Assembly (NCBI GenBank): GCA_009919265.1
Contig: RGCF01000007.1
Location: 1 to 63,270, forward strand
Direction: 5' to 3'
DNA length: 63,270 nucleotides
DNA from: Bacteroidota bacterium
GTDB taxonomy: Bacteria; Bacteroidota; Ignavibacteria; Kapaibacteriales; UBA961
Shown here: positions 29,301 through 35,801 of the stretch, piece by piece
Layout of the letters: each line of letters starts with the position of its first letter
Position numbering within the stretch: position 1 is the first letter of the stretch
Notes under the pieces: generated by a model
What the model saw: the letters and a program-made list of their open reading frames with translations, nothing else
Databases searched by the model: none
What the model was told of the DNA's origin: nothing
Position numbers and translations under genes: made by a program

Positions 29301-30192
29301 CATCATTCACATTTTCAAAACGGAATACACGAACTGTTTCAATTTCCGATTGTTTAAACACTTCCATAAGTGCTTCATCAATCACCATATCGCGATGAGC
29401 TAGAATTTCACCGGTGCTTACATCGATTACATCTCCACCGATTCTTCTACCAATATAACTTTCATCAAGTTGTTTGGCAGGAACATCCATGGCCAACTCA
29501 AACAGACCAAGAATTTGTTCATCTGATGAATATCCCAAAGCACGAAGTAGTGTTGTTACAGGGAATTTTTTCTTTCTATCAATATAGGCATACATCACAT
29601 CATGGATATCAGTCGTGAACTCAATCCAAGATCCTTTAAATGGAATGACGCGTGCGGTATAAATTCTTGTCCCATTTGGATGCAATGCAGCATCAAAGAA
29701 CACACCAGGTGAACGATGCAACTGAGCAACAATAACGCGCTCTGCACCATTAATGATAAATGTTCCTCGAGGTGTCATCGCAGGAATATTCCCGAGATAC
29801 ACTTCCTGTTCAATGGGATCGATATAATCTTCTGAAGATGGATCTGCTTTGCTGGAAAGACGCATGCGTGCTTTGAGTGCTTTCGCATAAGTCAATTCTC
29901 TTTCACGACATTCCTCTTCAGAATATTTCGGTTTTTCAACGAAATATTCCATGAATTCCAATTGAAAGATTTCAGATGAATCTTCGATTGGAAAATTGAG
30001 AAGAAATGCTTGTTGCAATCCTTTTGCTTTTCTTAAAAAAGGATGCAGATCTTCTTGTAAAAAGTCTTTATAGGATTCAATCTGTAGATTGAGCAAATCG
30101 GGATATGCGGCATATTCTCTTTGCTGAGCAAAATTGACGCGATCACGAAGGCGGACTATGCGTCCATCACTTGTATATTGAGGTTTATTCAT
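26374..30192 (-). CDS. rpoB: DNA-directed RNA polymerase beta subunit
   Basis: 1272 residues. Key features: the rifampicin region [22 protein letters not shown], then LGPGGL, the GNKGIVSKI block, and the C-terminal [22 protein letters not shown]. I start at ATG 30192: AAGGAG lies seven bases upstream, while the longer frame (30213) begins with TTG inside the ribosome site. A 315-bp gap separates it from rplL, so expression may be partly uncoupled from the ribosomal genes. Confidence 0.98.
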   Translation of the reverse strand: [1272 protein letters not shown]

Positions 30193-30507
30193 TCGTCTTC
30201 TCCTTGGGATCAAGAGAGCAAACTCTGGTAAAATCTGTTTTGGCTATCATCTACTTGATGACAATCCAATGGATAGAGAAAAAATGACAATTTCCCGATA
30301 AGATCTTCAGAGGATCTGATCGAGAAATCCTATGTGTTTCGATGACGGAATATGTATAGTGTCCGTTGCGAACATCATGCCCTTCTAGGGATAGTGTAAA
30401 AGTCAACCATTGTCAAGACAAGAGCGGGCGGCATGCGGTGTTTATCCGTTGCCGCCCTCTCATTCGTTATTCCCCGAAGGGAGCGAAGCCGTGGGCTTAG
30501 CAGTACA
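30193..30507. other. rplL-rpoB intergenic region, non-coding
   Basis: About 315 bp without a credible gene. Near the rplL end it holds an 8-bp hairpin (GGGCGGCA / TGCCGCCC, 30425-30457) without a following T run, so it is more like an attenuator or processing site than a simple terminator. A minus-strand TTGACAATGGTTGAC lies just past the hairpin and could be a -35 region, but a matching -10 at normal spacing is weak. E. coli has an attenuator and RNase III site at this place; here only the hairpin is visible. Confidence 0.5.
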
Positions 30508-30891
30508 TTACTTGAGAGTAACTTTTGCGCCTGCTTCTTCGAGCTTCTTCTTGATTGATTCAGCTTCATCCTTGGATGCAGCTTCTTTTACAACTTTCGG
30601 TGCAGCTTCAACAATGTCTTTTGCTTCTTTCAAGCCAAGACCTGTGATTTCGCGAACAACTTTGATAACATTCAATTTGTTTGCGCCACCATCTGTGAGC
30701 TCAACATCAAATTCTGTTTGCTCATCTCCACCACCTGCTGCTGGAGCACCAGCTGCTGGGGCACCAGCCATCATCATAGGGGCTGCTGCTGTTACACCAA
30801 ATTTTTCTTCAAGTGCTTTTTTGAGTTCAGATGCTTCAAGAAGTGAAAGCGCTCCGATTTTCTCTACCAATTCTTCAACGATTGCTGACAT
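30508..30891 (-). CDS. rplL: 50S ribosomal protein L7/L12
   Basis: 127 residues: N-terminal dimerisation helices ([21 protein letters not shown]), an alanine/glycine-rich hinge ([20 protein letters not shown]), and the C-terminal factor-binding domain ([21 protein letters not shown]). It forms the stalk that recruits translation GTPases. The end [12 protein letters not shown] is conserved. It follows rplJ by 41 bp. Confidence 0.98.
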   Translation of the reverse strand: MSAIVEELVEKIGALSLLEASELKKALEEKFGVTAAAPMMMAGAPAAGAPAAGGGDEQTEFDVELTDGGANKLNVIKVVREITGLGLKEAKDIVEAAPKVVKEAASKDEAESIKKKLEEAGAKVTLK

Positions 30892-30932
30892 CGATGTTCT
30901 CCAAAAATTAAATTCAAATAATGTTCAAGTAA

Positions 30933-31457
30933 TTATGCGGCTTTTTTCTTCGCGACTTCTTCAACAAGTGAAGCAACATCGCGCATGACCGCATTGATGG
31001 AACCGACAATTCCTGAAATCGGAGCATCAAGACTACCCATGATGGCTGCGATCATATCTTCTCTTGTCGGCAATGAAGCGATTTGCTTCAAATGCTTACC
31101 GTCAAAGAACTGGCCTTCGACTATTGCGGCTTTGAGCTTTGGTTTTTCCGATTTTTCAGATACTTCCTTGATGATTTTTGCGGGAGCGATTGCATCACTG
31201 TAACCACAAACTATTCCTGTCTGACCAAAGAACTTGTCTTCCGGAATCTCAAATCCACCAACTTCTGCCAATGCACGTTGAATCAACCTGTTTTTGGCAA
31301 CTTTGAATGTGAGATCCTTCTTGCGAAGCTCAGAGCGGAGAGTATTACTCTCGGCAACGGTCATCGTTGAATAATCAAGAAGGTACAATGAAGTAGCACC
31401 CTGAAGCATGGATACTAAATCGGCAACAACCTGCTCTTTCTGCTGTTTGGTTACCAT
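30933..31457 (-). CDS. rplJ: 50S ribosomal protein L10
   Basis: 174 residues from the ATG at 31457 (MVTKQQKEQVVADLVSML). The frame is open 12 codons further to a GTG, but that stretch is part of the leader hairpins, so the ATG is preferred. L10 anchors L7/L12 dimers to the ribosome and represses its own mRNA in many bacteria. No strong SD is visible before the ATG. C-terminal EEVAKKKAA is short and basic. Confidence 0.96.
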   Translation of the reverse strand: MVTKQQKEQVVADLVSMLQGATSLYLLDYSTMTVAESNTLRSELRKKDLTFKVAKNRLIQRALAEVGGFEIPEDKFFGQTGIVCGYSDAIAPAKIIKEVSEKSEKPKLKAAIVEGQFFDGKHLKQIASLPTREDMIAAIMGSLDAPISGIVGSINAVMRDVASLVEEVAKKKAA

Positions 31458-31472
31458 ATTGTACGATATAAA

Positions 31473-31540
31473 AGTATAGTGACTTTCGGTCACGGCTCCG
31501 ATTGCTCGGAGAGAAGCCCGTTATCCGAAAAGTGCGTAAT
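31473..31540 (-). promoter_or_regulatory. Ribosomal L10 leader-like structured 5' UTR
   Basis: Between rplA and rplJ the minus-strand RNA holds two perfect hairpins: CUCCGA-GCAA-UCGGAG (31496-31511, a GNRA loop) and GUGAC-CGAAA-GUCAC (31479-31493). Their order and spacing just before rplJ resemble the L10 leader that binds L10(L12)4. The outer stem was not worked out. Confidence 0.7.
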
Positions 31541-31552
31541 AGACTGAATTAA

Positions 31553-32260
31553 TTATTCTGCACTCGTTCCAGATAAGGATGATTCGCTTATTTGCAAACC
31601 TGGTCCCATCGTTGAACTAAATGCTATTCCGCGTACATATTTCCCTTTTGAAGTCAAGGGCTTAGCACGCAAAATGCTATTGTATAAAGCAAGAATATTC
31701 TCTGCTAATTGATCCGGTGTAAATGAACATTTACCAACGGATGCATGAACATTCCCTGCCTTGTCGACTCGATATTCGATCTTACCAGACTTCACCTCGT
31801 TGACGGCCTTTGCTACATCAAAGGTTACCGTACCGCTTTTCGGATTAGGCATGAGACCGCGAGGACCAAGAATACGACCGAGCTTACCAACCTCTCCCAT
31901 CACATCCGGAGTTGCAATGATGACGTCAATATCTGCCCAGCCAGCCTGGATTTTCTCTGAGTATTCTTCAAGGCCTGCATAATCTGCACCTGCCGCCAAT
32001 GCTTCTGCATCTTTGGGAGATTTGGCCATGACTAATACACGTACGGATTTACCTGTTCCGTGAGGAAGCGACACTGTGCCGCGAACGAGCTGGTCGGCTT
32101 TTCTGGGATCCACACCTAAGCGGATCGCCACATCGAACGATTCGTCGAACTTAGCGGTTGCATTTTTTTTAACCAGCTCTACCGCTTCGCGAAGAATATA
32201 TTCTTTCGCGAGATCAACGTTTTTCATAGCGTTGTTGAAACGCTTGCCATGTGATTTCAT
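31553..32260 (-). CDS. rplA: 50S ribosomal protein L1
   Basis: 235 residues. Conserved [16 protein letters not shown] start, [30 protein letters not shown] near the middle (the L1 signature), and [22 protein letters not shown]. Component of the L1 stalk and, in other bacteria, translational repressor of rplKA. It follows rplK by 29 bp. Confidence 0.98.
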   Translation of the reverse strand: MKSHGKRFNNAMKNVDLAKEYILREAVELVKKNATAKFDESFDVAIRLGVDPRKADQLVRGTVSLPHGTGKSVRVLVMAKSPKDAEALAAGADYAGLEEYSEKIQAGWADIDVIIATPDVMGEVGKLGRILGPRGLMPNPKSGTVTFDVAKAVNEVKSGKIEYRVDKAGNVHASVGKCSFTPDQLAENILALYNSILRAKPLTSKGKYVRGIAFSSTMGPGLQISESSLSGTSAE

Positions 32261-32289
32261 GATACTATCGTTCAGTTAGAAAAGAAAAA

Positions 32290-32715
32290 TTAACCTTCAA
32301 CTACAATGCCCATTGAACGTGCCGTACCGCTAATCATGCTGATGGCACTTTCCATGGAATCACAATTGAGGTCCTGCATTTTGATTTTTGCAATGTCTTC
32401 AACTTGCTTTACTGTCACTTTCCCAACCTTTGTTTTATTGGGAGTTGAACTTCCACCTGGCAAACCAGCAGCTTTCGCAAGCAATACTGCAGCAGGAGGT
32501 GATTTTAAAACAAATGAAAAAGATTTGTCAGAAAAGAATGTGATCAAAGCAGGGATGATCATATCACCATCCTTGGCAGTTTTCGCATTGAATTCTTTGA
32601 CGAATTGCATACCATTCAATCCACGTTGACCAAAAGCTGGACCAACCGGTGGAGACATGGTAGCTTGGCCCGCTTTAAGCTGAAGCTTGAAGGAACCCAT
32701 TACTTTTTTTGCCAT
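32290..32715 (-). CDS. rplK: 50S ribosomal protein L11
   Basis: 141 residues, standard length. [20 protein letters not shown] is the N-terminal proline-rich signature (thiostrepton-site region), and [19 protein letters not shown] with the C-terminal [20 protein letters not shown] completes the RNA-binding domain. Between nusG and rplA on the same strand. Confidence 0.98.
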   Translation of the reverse strand: MAKKVMGSFKLQLKAGQATMSPPVGPAFGQRGLNGMQFVKEFNAKTAKDGDMIIPALITFFSDKSFSFVLKSPPAAVLLAKAAGLPGGSSTPNKTKVGKVTVKQVEDIAKIKMQDLNCDSMESAISMISGTARSMGIVVEG

Positions 32716-32749
32716 AACTTATTCGATACGTTATATGATACAATAATGT

Positions 32750-33316
32750 TCAGTGATTTTCCATTTCAACTTGACTAAAGTCAAGCTCAACGGGAGTTTT
32801 TCTTCCAAGAATTCCAACCTCAACTTTTAACTTTTGCTTTTCAATGTTCACTGCTTTTACAGTTCCACTGAATGTTGCAAAAGGTCCTTCAATTACCTTG
32901 ACAGGATCACCGACAGCAAATGAAGTTTCAATCGTTGCAATATTCTTGCGCTCTTCCATTCTTCCTAAAATGCGATCAACCTCATCACGCTGGATTGGAG
33001 TTGGTTCTGTTTTTGTACCAGCAAAGCTTACAACTGAAGGAAGTGAACAAATAACCTCTTTCAATTTCTTGTCAAGATTTGCTTCAATCAACAAATATCC
33101 AGGCAATGTATTCTTGATGCGAGTACGACGCTTTCCATTACGGACTTCATACACAGTTTCCTGAGGAATGATCACGGATCTTACACGATCTTCAATGCCA
33201 AGACGCTTGAGCTCTTGCTCAATACTGGTCTTCACACGTGCCTCATGACTTGTGAATGTGCGTAGTGCATACCACTTGTGATCAGTGCGAGATGGCGTTG
33301 TGTTAAAATCTTCCAT
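32750..33316 (-). CDS. nusG: Transcription termination/antitermination protein NusG
   Basis: 188 residues. NGN domain (DHKWYALRTFTSHEARVKTSIEQEL), then the C-terminal KOW domain (VGDPVKVIEGPFATFSGTV). NusG binds RNAP and couples it to Rho or the ribosome. Two ATGs lie close together; I take the second (33316), because AGAG lies about eight bases before it, whereas the first (33322) has almost no space. Order secE-nusG-rplK is the near-universal one. Confidence 0.95.
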   Translation of the reverse strand: MEDFNTTPSRTDHKWYALRTFTSHEARVKTSIEQELKRLGIEDRVRSVIIPQETVYEVRNGKRRTRIKNTLPGYLLIEANLDKKLKEVICSLPSVVSFAGTKTEPTPIQRDEVDRILGRMEERKNIATIETSFAVGDPVKVIEGPFATFSGTVKAVNIEKQKLKVEVGILGRKTPVELDFSQVEMENH

Positions 33317-33393
33317 GATCATATCTCTGAAAAGTCAATTGCAGACAAAAAGATCCAGCTCCATTGAAGCTGAATCAATTCAAGTTCGCAATA

Positions 33394-33576
33394 TTAGAAT
33401 ATCGTCTGAATGAATGAGGTCATCAAAAAGTCTATAACCCAAACAAATGTCGCAATCAATAAACAAGTAACTATGACCACAATTGTAGATTCTTTCAATT
33501 GTTGTTTTGAAGGCCATGAAACCTTCTTCATCTCCTTGGAGACTTCGCCTGAGTATTGTTTGATTTTCGCAATCAT
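33394..33576 (-). CDS. secE: Preprotein translocase subunit SecE
   Basis: 60 residues from ATG 33576 (MIAKIKQYSGEVSKEMKKVS). The frame is open upstream, but the longer start would run into tRNA-Trp (33606-33678), so it is rejected. Amphipathic helix with MKKVSWPSKQQLKESTIVV (WPS/T is the family signature), then a single transmembrane helix (VIVTCLLIATFVWVIDFLM). It clamps SecY in the inner membrane. It lies between tRNA-Trp and nusG, 77 bp before nusG. Confidence 0.93.
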   Translation of the reverse strand: MIAKIKQYSGEVSKEMKKVSWPSKQQLKESTIVVIVTCLLIATFVWVIDFLMTSFIQTIF

Positions 33577-33605
33577 AAAATTCCTATGACATTTGTTGGC
33601 CGTAG

Positions 33606-33678
33606 CACGGGCGGTAGGACTCGAACCCACAACCTACGGTTTTGGAGACCGTTGCTCTACCGATTGAGCTACACCCGT
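33606..33678 (-). tRNA. tRNA-Trp (CCA anticodon)
   Basis: Acceptor ACGGGTG pairs with CGCCCGT (one G-U). The D arm has GCTCAATCGGTAGAGC, the anticodon loop is CTCCAAA with anticodon CCA, and the T arm has GGTTCGAGTCC. Discriminator is G; the 3' CCA is not encoded. Confidence 0.96.
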
Positions 33679-33702
33679 AATCGCTAGTTATCGCATGTTA
33701 AG

Positions 33703-33775
<73 letters not shown>

Positions 33776-33812
33776 GTTCATGCAGAACATCGGTACTGCA
33801 ATGATTCGGTTG

Positions 33813-33885
33813 AGCGGGAGACGAGACTCGAACTCGCGACCAACAGCTTGGAAGGCTGTGACTCTACCAACTGAGTTACTCCCGC
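33813..33885 (-). tRNA. tRNA-Gly (UCC anticodon)
   Basis: Acceptor GCGGGAG pairs with CTCCCGC. The anticodon loop CTTCCAA gives TCC, and the T arm has GAGTTCGAGTCTC. 73 nt, no encoded CCA. Confidence 0.96.
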
Positions 33886-33905
33886 ACTTCTACAAAGCAT
33901 TTGCG

Positions 33906-33987
33906 TGGGCAGGGAAGGATTCGAACCTCCGAAGGCGAAGCCGGCAGATTTACAGTCTGCTCCATTTGACCGCTCTGGTACCTGCCC
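33906..33987 (-). tRNA. tRNA-Tyr (GUA anticodon)
   Basis: Acceptor GGGCAGG pairs with CCTGCCC, the anticodon loop CTGTAAA gives GTA, and the T arm has GGTTCGAATCC. The 82-nt length comes from the long variable arm expected in bacterial tRNA-Tyr. First gene of the tRNA/secE transcript. Confidence 0.96.
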
Positions 33988-34005
33988 TTTACAATGCAGA
34001 GACTA

Positions 34006-34036
34006 CAAAGTTATGCATTGTTTGGAAACTGACAAG
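34006..34036 (-). promoter_or_regulatory. Bacteroidota-type promoter of the tRNA-secE-nusG-rpl operon
   Basis: Minus strand reads CTTG, 19 bases, then TAACTTTG. This fits the -33 TTTG / -7 TAnnTTTG consensus of Bacteroidota housekeeping sigma with ideal spacing, and it sits 18 bp before tRNA-Tyr. It is a sequence match only, but the spacing is exact. Confidence 0.7.
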
Positions 34037-34193
34037 GGTTCAGACGAAAAAAAATGGCCCCAATTCTCTAAAAATCAGCAAGAATCCACCAAATATTCAA
34101 AAAATGTGCGGTTAATTCTGAAGAAATTCCCTATTTTTGTTGTTCGCATTAAAAAGCCAATAATTATCAAAGTATATTTTCAGGATTAGGACC

Positions 34194-34373
34194 ATGGCTA
34201 AGAAAGGAGCCCGCGTCATTATAACGCTAGAATGCACGGAAGCCAAGAAAGAAGGCAGGCCAGCTTCACGCTATACAACGACGAAAAACAAGCAAAATCA
34301 CCCGGAGAGATTGGAAATCAAGAAATACAATCCCTTCCTAAGAAGACACACCCTTCACAGAGAAACTAGATAA
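34194..34373 (+). CDS. rpmG: 50S ribosomal protein L33
   Basis: A 59-residue gene, [17 protein letters not shown] through [13 protein letters not shown], on the opposite strand to the adjacent tRNA/secE cluster. The L33 pattern ([14 protein letters not shown], then [20 protein letters not shown]) is clear. Only one Cys is present, so this is the zinc-free (C-) form of L33. Its stop codon lies within the first bases of the terminator stem. Divergent from tRNA-Tyr with 206 bp between them. Confidence 0.95.
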   Translation: MAKKGARVIITLECTEAKKEGRPASRYTTTKNKQNHPERLEIKKYNPFLRRHTLHRETR

Positions 34374-34396
34374 GCCGTCATTTGACGGCTTTTTTT
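34372..34396 (+). terminator. Intrinsic terminator of rpmG
   Basis: AAGCCGTC / GACGGCTT with an ATTT loop, followed by seven T's. The stem begins inside the rpmG stop codon; the end of dapD abuts it from the other side. Confidence 0.92.
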
Positions 34397-35231
34397 ATCT
34401 CAAAGCATCCTCTAGAGCGGTCTTTGCATCTGTTTTGTCATCTCGATATTTCACTATCAATGGGGTAGAAACTGATAGCCCCCATTCCCTTCCAAATCCT
34501 GATTGTAAAGCCCTTGAACCAGGTATCACTACTGCATTTTCAGGAATCTCCAAAGGCACCCCTGTTTGCGGTTTCAAAATGTTCTCATGAACCAAATCAT
34601 AAACATGAGTAGAAGCATTCAATATGACACCTGTACCTAATACAGCCCTCTTGCGAATCATTACTCCCTCATATACACCGCAGTTCCCACCAATCATGAC
34701 ATTGTCTTCAATGATGACAGGTCTTGCTCCGGCAGGTTCCAATACACCTCCGATCTGAGCTGCTGCACTGATATGAACATTCTTTCCAATTTGTGCACAT
34801 GTACCTACCAATGCATGCGAATCAACCATCGTTCCTGAATCAACAAACGCACCTATGTTTATATACATAGGAGGCATACAAATCACACCAGGAGCCACAT
34901 AAGCACCAGTTCTGATAGCAGAACCTCCGGGCACAAGGCGAATATTATCGGAGATCGTAATGTGTTTTAATGGTATAGAATGCTTGTCAAAAAATGGCAA
35001 TGATCCTATAGACATATCAGAAAGATTCCCAAGTCTAAATAACATCAGGATTCCTTGCTTAACCCATTGATGAACTGTCCAAGAACCAGCTTCATCACTA
35101 GTTGCAGCTCTTATACTGCCTTCATTAAGGGCATCAAGAAATGCACTTAAGATTGTACGATGTTCAATGTTTTGCAACTCTTCGGCTGGTAAGCCCAGTA
35201 ATGATTCAATTTGGGTTTGTAATGTATTCAT
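34395..35231 (-). CDS. dapD: 2,3,4,5-tetrahydropyridine-2,6-dicarboxylate N-succinyltransferase
   Basis: Succinyl transferase of the lysine/diaminopimelate pathway. Left-handed beta-helix hexapeptide repeats run from about residue 100 to 215 (RTGAYVAPGVICMPPMYINI, ALVGTCAQIGKNVHISAAAQ, NVMIGGNCGVYEG). 278 residues from the ATG at 35231; the longer frame (35261) adds ten residues not typical of DapD, though neither start has a strong ribosome site. It is convergent with rpmG, and the GNAT gene diverges from it. Confidence 0.94.
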   Translation of the reverse strand: MNTLQTQIESLLGLPAEELQNIEHRTILSAFLDALNEGSIRAATSDEAGSWTVHQWVKQGILMLFRLGNLSDMSIGSLPFFDKHSIPLKHITISDNIRLVPGGSAIRTGAYVAPGVICMPPMYINIGAFVDSGTMVDSHALVGTCAQIGKNVHISAAAQIGGVLEPAGARPVIIEDNVMIGGNCGVYEGVMIRKRAVLGTGVILNASTHVYDLVHENILKPQTGVPLEIPENAVVIPGSRALQSGFGREWGLSVSTPLIVKYRDDKTDAKTALEDALR

Positions 35232-35301
35232 TGAAATAGCCAAGAAATGTCGTAAGAACAAATGTCATGAAAGGCAAGTTAGCATTTTTGTATTTTTGTC
35301 A

Positions 35302-35784
35302 ATGTTTTTCACTCTACTTCATAGTCCCAAAGAGATTGCATGTGAGTTACATGAATCAACATTGGAAGATGAATGCATAGATGAACTCATCGAACTTTCG
35401 CTTCAATTATTCGACATTCCACCAAATCGAGCATATTTTTCACGATTGCATGAAATGCAATCCCCGCTCGTCCTGATTGCTCGAAATATGAACGGTTTGA
35501 TTGTTGGTTACAAGATTGGATATGCATTGTCTAAAGAAGTATTTTACAGCTGGCTTGGCGGAATCCATCCCGAATACCAACATCAAGGTATAGCTTCAGC
35601 CATGATTATCGCACAACATGCTTGGTGTAGGCAATCAAACTTCACATTGATCAGAACAAAGACACATATACAAAATCTATCCATGTATATTCTCAATCGC
35701 AACCATGGTTTTCATGTAGTAGGCTTTGATGAATCCGCAATTGTTGGCAAGCGGTTGTTGTTATCAAAAAATCTCTTTTCATAA
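35302..35784 (+). CDS. GNAT family N-acetyltransferase
   Basis: 160 residues from ATG 35302. The GNAT core is visible: VLIARNMNGLIVGYKIGYAL (strands 2-4), then the acetyl-CoA loop WLGGIHPEYQHQGIASAMI, which matches the Q/R-x-x-G-x-G/A motif, and the late helix SMYILNRNHGFHVVGFD. Substrate unknown. The frame extends 45 codons further upstream into dapD, but those residues lack GNAT features. A TATTTTTG lies at 35291-35298, too close to the ATG to serve it as a normal promoter unless the start lies further in. The start is therefore uncertain. Confidence 0.8.
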   Translation: MFFTLLHSPKEIACELHESTLEDECIDELIELSLQLFDIPPNRAYFSRLHEMQSPLVLIARNMNGLIVGYKIGYALSKEVFYSWLGGIHPEYQHQGIASAMIIAQHAWCRQSNFTLIRTKTHIQNLSMYILNRNHGFHVVGFDESAIVGKRLLLSKNLFS

Positions 35785-35801
35785 TTTTTATTCCCAAGAT
35801 C

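Noticed and set aside
30410-30988. 192-codon open frame on the plus strand opposite rplL
   Set aside because: It is the complement of rplL/rplJ, whose conserved protein features are unmistakable; the plus-strand frame has a low-complexity Ser/Ala-rich product.
31458-31493. GTG start of rplJ 12 codons upstream
   Set aside because: These bases form the leader hairpin and the added residues are not part of L10.
33577-33630. Upstream extension of secE to 78 residues
   Set aside because: It runs into tRNA-Trp and gives a non-SecE N-terminus; ATG 33576 is the family start.
35291-35298. TATTTTTG as the promoter of the GNAT gene
   Set aside because: It lies only four bases before the chosen ATG and has no -33 partner, so it cannot serve that start normally.
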